A stretch of DNA of 64,000 bases from Tomocerus qinae (GCA_020055645.1 CM034546.1:23498001-23562000); one strand, 5' to 3'; positions 31,880-44,141 are shown, numbered from the stretch's first letter. Notes: a model not told the origin generated them from the sequence alone. Translations and numbers: made by a program.

Positions 31880-32975
31880 TTATAATAAATCGAGAACAAT
31901 CATGTTAGGATTGTTAGGATTGTTATTGTAAGGATCACTAGATACCACCCCTTCATCACCGTCGTGGGCGGCACCCAAATTATGGGCCAATTATGGTCTT
32001 GGCACCTCCGAAATATCTATTAATGTCTTTAGCTATGGAAACTCCAAAAAATTGCTTTCTTACTTCATCATTATATTAACAAGCGGACCTTCGGTAAGCC
32101 ATTCCTGATACTTCAGCAGCTTCAGATTTATGCACTCGCGCTATGTTGGGGTTATTAGTGGCAATGATGAAAACAGCCATATAACATGTTTGGACAAAAT
32201 ATCGTTGTTGGCAAATACTCATTTCGAAAGGTTTTCAAGAATATTTTTCTACTAAATCCTTCTAAGGTATTGCCAGCAAAGCTAATAGGCACTTCAACAT
32301 CTAAAGTTGAAAATGCTGCAATCCCTATGACTTTTAACTTAACTTTAAAATCCTCCACGATTCCTGACCAAATAGTATTTACGTGATGAAACAAAACGCC
32401 GATGTAGTCCAATATTTCTTTTGCAGTGCCATTAAATTCTCGGATCCAAAATGACGAGGATTCCAGGTGTGATGTCAATAATACCTGATACATGAGCTAC
32501 CGTTTGGCCTGGGTCAATGTCAATGTAATCCTTTATTGTGGCACTTTGATTCAAAGTTACCCCTGGAAATCTTCTACCTAGAAATCTATCCTTGTTTACC
32601 TTATTTTTCTGAGACCTTAGCGTTCTCATTTTATGGACTAAATCATGTACGTCTCCCAAATGCTCTTTTTAAATTTAGGTGTGTCTGATTGTGTCCTGGT
32701 TTTGTGTTCGAATTTATAGTGACAGCTCCAATTGTTCCACGAATTTATCTAGTTCTGTCTCCTTTGGTTAATGAAAGTACAGCAGATTCCTCGTTATTAA
32801 TTAAGTATAGATCTGAAATTTCATGAATATCAGCCAAACTGGGCGTTGCATCCCTAAGTGCTAACTTCTTTCCGTTTTCATTTTCAAATACTAAGAATTT
32901 AAAATTCGGGGATTTCGACTCCCTGGGTTTCACCAATTTTACATCGTAATCCTTGTCATATGCTTGGAACTTCAT
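31880..32975 (-). pseudogene. M12B (reprolysin/ADAM-type) metalloprotease relic
   Basis: Minus strand, starting with a propeptide-like segment at 32975 (MKFQAYDKDYDVKLVKP ... ESAVLSL), then 32659-32432, then 32493-32155 with the reprolysin-like FNGTAKEILDYIGVLFHHVN and KLKVIGIAAF, and an acidic-poor end at MLYGC. Further downstream and out of frame, around 31930-31975, the motif LGAAHDGDEG is readable. It corresponds to the second half of the zinc site HExxHxxGxxHDG. The first half is destroyed by small deletions. Frame changes occur near 32450 and between 32155 and 32040. With a broken zinc site this cannot encode an active protease. The gene lies next to the chemoreceptor relic in the same orientation. 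Confidence 0.65.
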
Positions 32976-34731
32976 TTGATAAAGTTTTTATTGTTATAGG
33001 TATTCCACATGTAACGATTGTACACGATTGTTTAAATTTTGGTGTTTAATCAATACAGAGTAAAAATGTATGAAACTTTAGAACCCAATGAAGTTCAACC
33101 ACTCATTTTTTTGCTTTTCCAACTCATATATCTGTTCATCTTTATAACGCTGTCGGACAATCAAGGTTAAACCTAACCAGATAGCCAATTTCAAATTCAA
33201 AAAAATTATTTGAAAGTATTTGCTATATTCATTGAATGTTTTTTTCTTTACAGAAAAAATGTTTACGGTAGTAAGTGAATTCAGGCAACAAGTTCAACGT
33301 CAATACAGTGTTAGCAGTTTTTTAAACATTTTGGCCATTTTTCATAAAAAGTGAATTGATCATAAAATATTTCCATATCAATGGTCTTTCAAAGTTGTTA
33401 ACATATATAATGGTTTAAAAACAAAAATATCAAAGTTTGTTTCTATAAAGTTAGTAATATTTTATGAATTTCTAAACTAGAAGAAGTTTGGAATAAATTA
33501 ATAAAAGTTCAGAAATAAAACATTAATGTATATGAACGCTTACAAAATCGCGAAACAATTCCGAAAATATATGCCTATTTCTTTTCTTTATACATTAAAG
33601 ACTTATCTCTATGAAATGTCAAAGGTCAAAACTTCTTTCATGTCGAAAAATTCTTAAGTAATGTGAGGTATCGTTCGAAAGCTAAAGATGAGTTAAATGC
33701 CAATGAATTCAATATTTTGGCATATTATGGTCTTAGAATGAGGTCGGAGGTCACCTTTCCTAAATATTGAATGTTTGATGTATTCTAAGTAGTATCCATT
33801 GCGAACCAGACCAAACCTATTTATTACACAGTGAGTTTTATTATCTCAAGACTATTGTCAGTTTGATGTACACACGGTAGCAGCAGCAGCCGTAATCCGT
33901 AAGTATTTGAAAGTATAGGATGATTATTACCACTCAATTTACTAAAAGAATGAAAGTATACCTAAAATTTTTTACCTAAAATTCGTATGGAAGCCAATTG
34001 CATTACTAAAATACTTCTACATTGACCTCTTTAATATAACCTCTCACGTAATGAATGTAAATTTTAGCTTATATATTGCCCAGGAAATTTGGAAGATTGC
34101 CAAACTGCCTGACCGAAAGATAGAGATGACCTAGTGTCGACAACTAGTCACTTCTCTCACATTGGAAAACGTTATAAATAACAGGTTACAAGAGCAAGTC
34201 TGTCCATAATAATATAATAATAGTAGTCCATCAGGCTGTCAAAAAAGTGGAGAACAGTACATTATTCATGACTGTATACTATATCCTCACTTGAAGAGAC
34301 GGAACTTGAAATAATTCTATACCCATTTGATATCACCAAAGCTTATCTGTAAGTGATAATTCCATTACGTCAAGAATGTTATCACGCAAACCGCTGTAAA
34401 GTCACCGCCACTAATCTACAGCTGGTCATTTCGATAATATCCTACTATGCATTCATATGCATTCAAATTCCTTAAAACTTATCCTTAAGTTTGTAAATTA
34501 TAAATTCGCTTAAATTCTTCATCTATATACATCAAAAATTTGAAAATCCTGGCATTTATGGTACATAGCAACGCCCTAATCAAGGGTCAATATTTTGGGA
34601 ATTTATAAAAAGTAAAAACACATCTAGTTTACAATATTGCTCAACGTACATTCGAATAAAATTTCTGATGAACTAGGAAAACAGGTCATATTATTTTGAG
34701 TTTATTTACGTGTTGGAAGTTTGTAATTTGG
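32976..34731. other. Gene-free stretch
   Basis: AT-rich sequence without credible exons. The segment at 33410-33490 (ATAATGGTTTAAAAACAAAAATATCAAAG...) resembles 11525-11600 and marks a dispersed repeat of unknown type. Confidence 0.4.
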
Positions 34732-34965
34732 AAATTTGTACAGACCGGACATATGCAAAATGCCTAGGACATATGTAAAATGGAAAACCAAAATTTCGGT
34801 TTTTAACGAACCTAACCTAATTTAAAACAACTTTATGACTGTCCAATGTGCTTTCATGTAATTTTTATTGATTTAGATTAGGTTTGGTCCGTTAAAAATC
34901 AAAATTTTGGTTTTCCATTTTACATATGTCCTAGGTATTTTCAAATGTCCGGTCTGTACAAATTT
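34732..34965. repeat. 234-bp fold-back (MITE-like) element
   Basis: Arms beginning AAATTTGTACAGACCGGACA and ending with its complement (TGTCCGGTCTGTACAAATTT) extend through CCTAGGACATATGTAAAATG and AAAACCAAAATTT to a central AACCTAACCTAA / TTAGGTT pairing. The loop is about 60 bp. No coding capacity. Flanking target duplication is not obvious. Confidence 0.8.
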
Positions 34966-35895
34966 TCTGTAACATATATATAGACAATATTTCTTCATTT
35001 TCCTCCACTTAGGTTATTACCGTGCAAAAAAATTTGCTCCTATGCTCCTTCACTTTCCTTCCCTCACTCATTTCCCTCACTGCAAATTCCCTCACTTTCC
35101 TCCGTAAATACTAAATAAACGATTTTAATTTATTGTCTATTAAAATGTATCCATAACAGTATATAGTAGGATTTTTGCCTGAGTCAATTTTTGTGGAAAA
35201 TCGCTATACCTATACTATTTGCTTTCTAGAAACGATTTTTTAAAAAAATTTTTAAAAAACGAGAAATCATTTTATTTAAACAACGAAATGAGATGCCGTC
35301 TTGTCCTAATGTATATCTATTTTAGTGTGCACAAGTTATGCGATTTCATGGCGAATAATTACGATTTCCCCATAACATCTTGTCATTGGTCACTTCCGGG
35401 AGATTTCTCGGCTTTACAATTTTCGGAGATGGTTATCTAAATAAGAGGAGATGAGAAAACGACATCGTGAAACACACCAAACCTGGAACCTGTAATGCGT
35501 GACTTGGTTTATTGCTGTTTGCCAAAATGACAGCCTAAATTTTAATATTCGCCAAAAAACGTTTGTCAAAAAAATTCGTTAACAGTTCGATTATAAATTT
35601 ATGGTGTGCATGTACTTGATTTGGAGACTTTTATCTTCAGTAGATAAACCATTCTTCGGCGGTTTACATGTAAATAGATGATAAGCATTCTACCACTGCC
35701 ATCACGTTACAGTTGCGAAGTCGTAATAAAACATTACGGTTGAAAAGTGATTAAAGTGTTTTTCAAGCCGGTTTTAATTGTTAAATGTTAAATTTAAATG
35801 TTAGAAGTTTTAACTGATATATATATTTATATACATATATATATTCATTTATTAAAATAAGTTGTTGCTAAGTATTAACCGATCCCAATATCTTC
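34966..35895. other. Gene-free stretch
   Basis: Contains a short run of CCTTCACTTTCCTTCCCTCAC-type pyrimidine repeats at 35040-35105 and an AT-alternating tract (TATATATATTTATATACATATATA) at 35818-35845. No gene recognised. Confidence 0.35.
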
Positions 35896-36318
35896 ATGAT
35901 GTCAGACATGAATCTTAAAGTCGAAAAATATAAAAAAGAAATTAGATTACAAAACTGGAGCCAGAGTGCTTTCAAAGATGCCATTATAACTTCACTTCCG
36001 CGTTTGGTTAAAGAAACAACAGAAGCATGCCTATCGAATCTGTGCATTCATATGATAGCAACACATAATTTAACCACGGATGATGTCGATCATATTGTAA
36101 GTCTTCTTTATTCTACTTTTATTGAAAATGTTATTATTAATAAAGATATGATCGGCAAGACTAAAAGGCACTATCGATTCGTGGGATACCTTAACCTCCC
36201 CATCCTTAAATTAGGGAAGGTTTGCAGGGTTTGGCACCCCAGAGCAAGGCTAGGACCTTTTAGCCTTGCCGAACAACTATTATTTTGCACATATCTAAGA
36301 TTCTATACCCAGCAATAA
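35896..36318 (+). CDS. Hypothetical ORF, 140 codons
   Basis: Opens with ATGATG at 35896 just downstream of an AT-rich tract. The first about 95 residues (KVEKYKKEIRLQNWSQSAFK ... DDVDHIVSLLYSTFIENV) have a balanced, helix-forming composition unlike the chance frames around it. The rest (from about 36180) looks like read-through into non-coding sequence, so a splice donor may lie before it. The segment LQNWSQSAFKDAI recalls the start of a psq/pogo-type helix-turn-helix, but this is too weak to name. It may be a transposon or host-gene exon. Confidence 0.3.
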   Translation: MMSDMNLKVEKYKKEIRLQNWSQSAFKDAIITSLPRLVKETTEACLSNLCIHMIATHNLTTDDVDHIVSLLYSTFIENVIINKDMIGKTKRHYRFVGYLNLPILKLGKVCRVWHPRARLGPFSLAEQLLFCTYLRFYTQQ

Positions 36319-37533
36319 TAATTATAACCTATAAATAGAAATCGCCATCGGTTCAATCTGAAAGAAACACTAAATTCTACACTGTCATCTCAAATAAGCC
36401 CATCGAAGAAATTTTACCACCCTTATTGTCCGCACTGGAAATAAATTTAGCTGGAAAATTAGCAAACCAAATCCTGGACAGATTACAGGGATCAGGTATT
36501 ATTTGCTTATTACATATTAAGTAATTATAAGAGGGCATCAGTTTACTAGATTTAACACTGGGAAACTAAAATTTAGAAGAATCATATTTTAAAGAAAGTC
36601 TGTTTGGGGTGAAAAGGGTAAGATAATAGATTAGGATATAAGATTTTTCTCCAACGATTAAATTATTTTACGCTAGTAACCAATAAATATGGCGCTAAAA
36701 TGTGTATTAATAATCCTTGTCCGATTATTTCCCAATCCCACGTACATTCCTTTGTATTAATTGCTACTTAGACTTCACACGCTCCATAAATGTTTTAAAT
36801 TGTCGCAAGTATTTATATACATTATGCGGTGATAAATTGGCAACTTTCCCATCATATATCAACCAGTTTCATGTCAAATCAATATGTATGCAGCTTAAAA
36901 GCTTAAATGAAATCCTATCTGCCACAAATAATATTTGCTGCTCTTATCAGCTTTTGGGTGCACAACTTTAGATAGCCAAAAAATTCACTTATTCCATCAA
37001 CGGAGTAAAGTTCGCATTTTTGCTCAGTAATTTCCATTTAACCGTACTCGAGATTTTTGTACCGACCAAAGCCTCGGCCTTCTGCTTTAGGTTTTGTCCA
37101 ACACAATACACAACACACTACACAATTTAGATGGGGGAACAGTGGCGGTGTCCCACAGAACCGTCAGTTACCTTAACTAACAGCCTAAAATAACCAATCA
37201 AATGCATAAACTCTATTGTTTATGGGATTAGCACTTCTAACACTTCTGTGGGTCGCCTCTGCATGATGGGCAATTAACCCATCCGTTACGGAATTATTTT
37301 TTTGAGGCTCGGATTTGATATTTCAGTATCACACTACTTTGGGGTAGAGAAACATTTTTTACATTGATCATATGATTGAAATCTGCAAAGCCCCCGAGAT
37401 AATGCCCGTTACCATATGGCAACGCTAGGAACATGTGGGGTCAAAAATAAATGTTGCGCAAAATGTGGAATAAATATAATTCATGGCGAATGTGTTCAGA
37501 AATCGACTAAAATATGACGTTTATGAAAATCAG
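36319..37533. other. No gene supported
   Basis: A frame at 36717-36971 contains several Cys but lacks zinc-finger spacing and splice support. The GC-richer part 37080-37290 shows no ORF or RNA fold that I recognise. Confidence 0.35.
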
Positions 37534-37713
37534 CAAGCATGCATCCTGTAGGGGGCGGGGTTGTCGCAGCGCCCCACCCCTAAATCTAAGAAAAAGAGAA
37601 GATTTTTCCCAGGAAAAGGATAAAAATGGCAAAAATTTTCGTGCATGTCGCGAATTTCTCATTTTACATTATTTTTGTTTGCGCCCCCCTTTAAATTTCT
37701 GGATACGTGTCTG
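37534..37713. mobile_element. hAT-type MITE (CAAGCACGTATCCAGG family), older copy
   Basis: Starts CAAGCATGCATCCTG and ends CTGGATACGTGTCTG, with the family's internal G-run/C-run and GTGCATGTCGCGAA core. Flanks GAAAATCAG and GAAAGCAG are an eroded 8-bp duplication. Confidence 0.7.
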
Positions 37714-37839
37714 GAAAGCAGCAAAGCATTTTTCGCATAAACCGACGTCCCACTTCTGGCACATGTCAGGATTTTTGTTTACATCGTCATATTTTATTAT
37801 CGACCGTCTGTGCAGCGTAAAACTCATCTGAACCTTTGT

Positions 37840-38530
37840 AAGCTTGGTAAAACCAACGACGTCAACTAATGATAGCGTATCAATGAGTCTGCCTAGTCCC
37901 GTAAAACCTAACCCATCCCAACTCTGTCGACTCCCTTCCAAGGGATACTTCAAAAGAAGGGGGACTGGATTTAGGCAGCGTGATCTCGTTCCCCCAATTG
38001 TCCCCGTTGCGTCTGCTACCGACGTTGCATCCGTGTCCCCAAGTTTGACCACCTAACCTATTAACTTAATTTGTTTCCCTCGTTGCCTCAAGTGTTTCTA
38101 ATGGGCATTCCAATCTATTGAATTAGTTGCCCCATCTGCCCCCAATATAGTGCACATAAGCTACTATTTACTACGCTTGGGGGGACGCGGCAACGAATTC
38201 AATTAGATTAGATAGGCACATTAGATTAATATAAAAGTACTTGGAATAACGGGGAAAAAATTAATGTAATAAGTTAAGTAGCCAAACTTGGAGCAACGGG
38301 GGAGGGGGCAATTGGGGCAACGTGATCGATGCCTAAATCCAACCTAAAAGTGGTTCCGAGGGGGTGAAGATGGGTGGGGATTTTTTCAATTGGTCGGTAT
38401 CTATCCAAATCCAGTGGAATCTCAATTTGCCCCAACCTCCCCACCCACCTTCTAGGGGGTGGGGAGAGTAGGAGCGTGACCTCCAGGTCATTTCGATAAA
38501 GAATCGATGAAACATTTTGGGTCATGACTA
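37840..38530. repeat. Large imperfect inverted repeat, GC-richer than surroundings
   Basis: The segment 37960-38070 (TGGATTTAGGCAGCG ... CCCCCAATTGTCCCC ... CCAAGTTTGACCACCTAACC) is matched inverted by 38265-38345 (AGTAGCCAAACTTGGAGCAACG ... CAATTGGGGCAACGTGATC ... GCCTAAATCCAACC). The centre also pairs: AATTAGTTGCCCCATCTGCC with GGGGGGACGCGGCAACGAATT. It behaves like an old fold-back element. The open frames on both strands are by-products of its composition. Confidence 0.55.
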
Positions 38531-39900
38531 AATATAGTGAGATATAGAGGTGGTTTGGTACTAACTGTCACACACAGCTTATTGCACTCATATCATCCTT
38601 GAGTATCCAAATGGTAACACTGACGCTTGCAGCGACACAGCGCTCAAAGCGTTTTGTGAATTTTGAAATTTAGTCTATATCCGATAATTATGGATACTGA
38701 AAACTCATTCTAAGCACTAACAACGATAACATTATTTCCCATTTCGTATATATTAATTTTTGAAAAAAAATTCCTTAATTTTGCAGATTAAGAATCGGAT
38801 GCCTTAAGATTCGGATGCATAAATTCAAAATTTCATAAAAAATCAAAGAAAGGACAAAATTTCATACTTTTTTTGTAAAATGTGGAAGGACATGCTTTAG
38901 GGATGATTCATAAGTGGCGGCATGCATTTATTAAATCTTGTCTACAAAATAAAAATATTTGAATTAGATGTCCTTGACTGTTACCATATGGTTACTGTAG
39001 TAAGGAACGGGTTAACCAACTGCAAGGCTCGTTTCCTGCTTCTAGTCTATATACTAGGTACATAATATAATTCTGTGGTACCGACATTTCAATGTATTAG
39101 CCTCCAACTTATCACAACCTTAACCTCAACTTCCAATGGAATGCTTTGAACATTAGATACAATGCCTTACCTAATTCTAAAGTATTGTATTTAATTATAC
39201 TTCACATTTTTTGCGGAATTATTTCGACGCACTTACCCAGCAAGCGGCCGTGTGTAGAAAATGCTTGCATAATTAAGATTTAATTGGGAAGAAAATGTAA
39301 GATCATAAGTCATAAGTAATTCACCCCCCAATTGTCAAAACTAAAATCCCAACACATCCAAATCACTTTTTGTCAACACCACTTTTCCCGTTTTGTCAAC
39401 AGCAATATTGCATCAGTCTAGGGCAAAGCAAGAATGTGTGTACATGATTAGTATTGTATGTATAGAAGTGTATATGTAATGTGTAAGCTTACTTCAATCT
39501 GATTATCTGACAGTATTTCAAGCGATTCAGAATAGGTTGCTTACTTTTTATTGGGTTAAATCGTATACACTAACGGTAGGGCTGCAGATTTAATTATTTG
39601 CTAATTAAGTAGCTGCAGCTGCTTTATAGGAATGCCCGATCTGTCCGTCTGTCCGTAAGCACGATTACTTTCGAACGGAATCCGTTCAAACTTTTTTACA
39701 CATTCTAGGGGTCAAAAGACAGATCAAGTTCGTAAATGGGCAAAATCGGCCACACCCCCCGACCATGTATGACAAATAAATAATTAAAGCTGAAAATTGC
39801 AATAATAAGCTAAGGCAAAATATTAATAATGAAAAATCTCGGTATCAGGAGCAAGGATCAGGTGGGTGTGAATCAGGTTTAGGCAGGACTATGTTAGCAT
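38531..39900. other. No gene; one dispersed-repeat fragment
   Basis: 39625-39760 (CTGTCCGTCTGTCCGTAAGC, ACTTTCGAACGGAATCCG) resembles 45580-45660 (GTCTGTCTGTCGGTCC ... ACTTTCGAACGGTTTC). It is a dispersed repeat of unknown class. The rest is featureless AT-rich DNA. Confidence 0.45.
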
Positions 39901-40399
39901 AAATAGGATGATTGATAGGAGCTAATGCGTGCAGGAGTCAGAGTTGACAATTCCCTATGCTAGCCTTAAGATAGGTATGCTGGAACATAGGAAAAGGAAT
40001 GATGTTGCAGGTGAGAGGAATGAGGTACAAGGTACACACAACAACACGAGATTTACAGGGTGAGTCAATAGGTACGGATATTATTTGTTCATTGAAGAAC
40101 TTTGACAAATAATAATACAATGATGACTCTGACTGTACTAACACTAAATACTAACTAATTACTAATTATTTACTAACTAAATACTAACTTAGCTGCTAAA
40201 TAAACTTAAATAAATCGAAGAATAAACTTACGACTAGTTGACTGTGCAACTTTAACGCAAGCAGGTAAGTTTGGGGTGACCCGATCCAGATTGGCAAGCA
40301 ATCTCCAAAAAACAGCCGACTAGTATCGAAAGATACTTCCAGGCGACAGAAAGATCCTCAGAGTTGACGAAAGCAACTTACTGGATTGACTGAATCCCG

Positions 40400-40600
40400 A
40401 CTAAAGGAGCTCGAAGGCTTTTATAACCTTCGAGTTCCTTTGTCTTTTGACCCCGAATAATTAGATGCAAGGCTCTAATTAATATTTAATTTTTAGGGAT
40501 TAAAATAGAAAAAATAATATATGGGGTCTTATGGCCCAATGCGGCTTGCATCTTATTGACCTTTAATTTTCCTAAATAATATTTAGGAAAATTAAGTGAA
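40400..40600 (-). promoter_or_regulatory. Possible promoter / LTR-like region
   Basis: On the minus strand TATAAAAG (complement of 40418-40425) sits in the loop side of a hairpin GGAGCTCGAAGG/CCTTCGAGTTCC (40406-40438). A second strong hairpin TTAATTTTCCTAAAT/ATTTAGGAAAATTAA lies at about 40563-40594. Downstream on the minus strand the sequence looks like the transcribed part of a solo LTR (to about 39930), but I cannot define TG...CA ends or target duplications. Confidence 0.25.
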
Positions 40601-40910
40601 AGGGACTTTAGGATTAACGGGACTTTTTTACAAAAGACAATAGGGATTAGGTAGGTAGCATATAGTTTTTTTAGTTACTTAAATCTAACTATAGCTAGGT
40701 AGGTACATAATACAATTCTAACGGTACTTTTGTGCATGCAACAATAAACAAACTAAGCTCTGGGTGCTGCTCTATGCGCATTAGCATAGACAGCTCCAGA
40801 TTAAACAAAATAAGTACAACGACAGTCCGTTGTAACTTATACATGGGTGGGGTTCAAAAATTAAAAATTGATGCAAATTCCGTTCTGTACGTCGTAGAAA
40901 GTCATGTAAT

Positions 40911-41345
40911 ACCTCGTTCGATATCAGGATGACTTAAGGAACACTATTAAGTAGGTTACAGTCATTCCCTAACAGGGGAAGGGGGTAAAAACAAAAAATA
41001 ACGTAACTTTCGTTATACTCATCCTAAAAAATTGTGTAATACCTCGTTCGATATCAGAATTATTTAAGGAACACTATTAAGTAGGTTACACTCATCCCCT
41101 ATTAGGGAAATGGGGTAAAAACATAAAAAATAACGTAACTTCCGTTATATTCATCCTAAAAAATCGTGTAATATCTTGTTCGATATCAGAATGATTTAAG
41201 GAACACTATTGAGTAGTTTGCAGTCATCCCCTAATAGGGGAAGGGGGTAAAAATAAAATTGACGTACATTCCGTTATACTCGTCCTAAAAAATCATTTAA
41301 TAACTCGTTCGATATCAGAATAATTTAAGGAACATTATTAAACTA
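40911..41345. repeat. 130-bp tandem repeat, about 3.3 copies
   Basis: The phrase CCTCGTTCGATATCAG(A)AT recurs at 40911, 41041, 41173 and 41302 (periods 130, 132, 129). Each unit carries TCATCCCCTAATAGGGGAAG, a small hairpin, and ATAACGTAACTTCCGTTATA, an imperfect palindrome. Copies diverge by about 10 percent. Confidence 0.92.
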
Positions 41346-41890
41346 AAAATAGTCACTGTTTGACCCTATTGCCGCTACTTTTTTACATCCATTTGTACAT
41401 AGTTTATTTTTGTTCAGTTTATTAAATACACTATGGAATAGTTGTGCTCTTTTGCCATAAATTTTCGGAGTCGTTTTAAAAGTCCCATCGGCAAGTCCAA
41501 GTGTCACATAGGGAGTTAACAATTTTAGATTACTTTTTGACACATTGGGAGGATCGCAAAAAACACAGCCATTAGCTTTGTATGTATTTTTATAAAATGG
41601 TAATCTACCTAGGCAATAATTAGATTAGGAAAATGATTGTAGCAACAAAACACAACATCTTGTATGAACTGTACGTGTGAACTACATTTATAGAGAGTAC
41701 ATCTCCTTATAACGTGACAATTTGTTTTATAAAGGGCCTAGTTGTAAAGAAAGCGTCTTGATTATTTTAAACTAGTAATTTACATTTTCACAACAGATTC
41801 AATGATAATACTTATATCCCACAATATGTTTTAAATTTTTATATGGAAATAAAATGTGATTTGTTATTTTAACAAATGTGTTGTTTACAG
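41346..41890. other. Intron or upstream flank of kinase gene
   Basis: Ends with a good 3' splice site (TGTTGTTTACAG at 41879-41890). No upstream kinase exon was found in the window; the minus-strand 66-codon frame at 41343-41543 is unidentified. Confidence 0.4.
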
Positions 41891-43446
41891 AATCAGATAA
41901 CTTCGTCATTAACAGTTGGAATTACACAACAAATGAAGTGCTGGGAAGTGGGTCTTTCGGAATTGTCATTTCGGCAACACATAAACTTGATCAGCTAATT
42001 TACGCTATAAAAATGATTCCAAACCGTAAAGTACCCTATGGTAACCCTGACGATATTTTAAGGGAGCTGAGAAATCAAGCAAAACTTGATCATCCGAATG
42101 TAGTTAACTACAAATCATCTGACCAGTTTTCATTATCCACGAATTTAATTAAAGAAATACTCCTTTGGGATAATAGCACAACTAAAATATCAATGTACAC
42201 TCGTGAGTTTTTCGAAGCCTGTTTTCATTCTGCCATTAATGACCTAATCACTGGCTTTATCATAAAAATGGAATTATGTGGTGAAACGCTGAGGGAATGG
42301 CTTAATAAACTTTTGAAGGAGAACAACCTACCCCAAATGTCCATTTGTGAGTTAATTGGACAAGCAATTACTGACGGTTTATGCTATATACATGGGCAAG
42401 GACTAATTCATAGGGACCTAAGACCTGACAACATTTATTTCTCAAAAATAAATTTTGTTCAGCCAGTCAAAATTGGAGACTTCGGTCTGTCGATTTCCAG
42501 CAAACTCTACGAGGTACAAACGATGTCAATAGCCGCATGGAATACACAATATCGGGCACCTGAAATGGAAGAAGAATATGAAGATGGCAAAGGTAAAGCG
42601 CAATATGGTCAACACGTGGATTGGTTCTCCTTTGGATTGATTTTGTCTGAAATCTTCGATCCTGCTAACGAAAGGAGTTTGAGAAAGAAATTTAAGGAGA
42701 TTAAATATAAACGAAAGACAGGAATTACAGCTGAAAAAATACCTTGGCTACATTCTCTGATACTTCGATTGACGGAGGAAGATCCAAACAAACGGATTGA
42801 ATTGCAAGATCTTGAAAAAGAAATGCCGATAAAATTCCGTTTTGATTCACATGTACGTCATTTACCAAAACTTAAGACTTTCACAAAGCAAACAAATACT
42901 GTAGCCTTTGCGTCCCCTCATTCAGAAGCATTAAATAATTACAAAACGGAAATGATCAAAAGAATTGGCGAAAAATCTTTTATGACCCCAAACGCTCTAC
43001 AAAAAGTTCATGAAGTAGTTTTGAAGAAAGTAGTTGAAGAATATTGCAAAAATTTTGACCAGAAATCAGCCCAAGAGTGTCGATCATTTTTAATCGATAT
43101 TTTAAGTAAAACATTCAAAGAATTTGACAAAGAAAATACCAGAGAACGCTTCAAAAATTTACTAAATGAAGCAGTACAAATTTACACACAAGAGCTGGCT
43201 AAGATAGAGCTAGAAAATATAATAGACCAGACAGATTTTTCTTTTCGCATTGACAAGGCTGAAGTTAAAATTCTAAATGGATTCTTGACCGTCTTTAAAA
43301 ATGAGTATGAGCCCGATGAAATATTACAAAATTTTACAGAAATGTTAAAATCAGCTTTTAAAGAAAACAGATCTATTGCTGTAATGAAGTTTGAGAAACA
43401 ACGAAAAAAAATGGAAGACAGGTATGTGAACTTAATCAACGGATAA
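41891..43446 (+). CDS. eIF2alpha-kinase-like protein kinase, terminal exon
   Basis: One large exon after a 3' splice site, entering in phase 1, so the start codon is upstream and not seen. The kinase domain has the glycine loop LGSGSFGIV, the ATP lysine in YAIKMI, the helix-C Glu in ILRELRN, catalytic loop HRDLRPDN (usual Lys replaced by Arg), DFGLS and YRAPEM. Positions are about 21-29, 45, 63, 178-185, 201-205 and 225-230, counted from the first open codon at 41878. A charged insert of about 40 residues separates beta4 from beta5, and ETLREWL follows beta5. Both are hallmarks of eIF2alpha kinases (PERK/GCN2/PKR type), which phosphorylate eIF2alpha under stress. After the kinase fold comes a tail of about 190 residues predicted helical, rich in Lys/Glu, that I do not recognise. 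Stop TAA at 43444-43446. Confidence 0.75.
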
Positions 43447-44141
43447 TAACTTATTACTTAATAATCATGTCATTTTAACGTAAATTAATGAAGGACACAA
43501 AAAACAGGAGAAATGACTCAAAATCACGTTAATTTCAACCAAGTATCATGTAGGAAAGAGTATAGTCTTCCAAATCCATGCCTACCAGTTTTTAAGGTTT
43601 CCTTTGCAGCACTGTCGCTGCCCAATGTACCCATATCTCGGAATAATTAGACTTGACCTCCCAAATGTTTCATCTAACCCATACCGGGCATGACCTGAAA
43701 GCTGCGTTCCGTCGCACCCTTAAACGGCCGCTGGCCCGGTTAGGTTTGGGGCACTATGAGATATTACACCATTGGATCACATATTGATACCCTGAACAAA
43801 TCCTAAACTACCCCACCCACTGACCACTCTTATAATAGGTGTACTCAAAATAATGCACGGCATGAAAAAGGCAATGTTTTTCCGAGGAAAAACCCAAAAA
43901 ACCGCCTTTTTGGGTTTTTGCTGGGATTTTGGGTTTTTGGGGAGAGATTTATGAAGTAGGTTTATGGATTCGACACATTCAGTGAAAAGGTTATTAAGCC
44001 TGACAGATATGAGGACGACTTAATATTAATATAGACGAACTTAAATAAGATAATATTGAAAATATTGAGATAAACATATTATTATGATTATCTCAAAATT
44101 TCGGATTGAATTGGAAACTAAATGCTTGTATAAATTGCTTA
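43447..44141. other. Kinase 3' flank, no gene
   Basis: Contains a hairpin-forming AAAACCCAAAAAACCGCC / GGGTTTTTG tract (43890-43945) and otherwise unremarkable sequence. Two candidate poly(A) contexts are AT-rich but not canonical. Confidence 0.35.

Noticed and set aside
32186..32386. Plus-strand 66-codon frame
   Set aside because: Antisense shadow of the metalloprotease relic.
34300..34390. Possible second Copia RT trace (FDITKAYL)
   Set aside because: A stop follows at once and no neighbouring motif is present.
37844..38525. ORFs on both strands as coding genes
   Set aside because: They lie in a large inverted repeat and reflect its GC-richer composition; no domain found.
41876..41880. 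ATG/GTG at 41876-41880 as the kinase start codon
   Set aside because: The sequence directly after it is a strong 3' splice site (TTGTTTACAG), and the ATG is in another frame; the start is more likely in an upstream exon.
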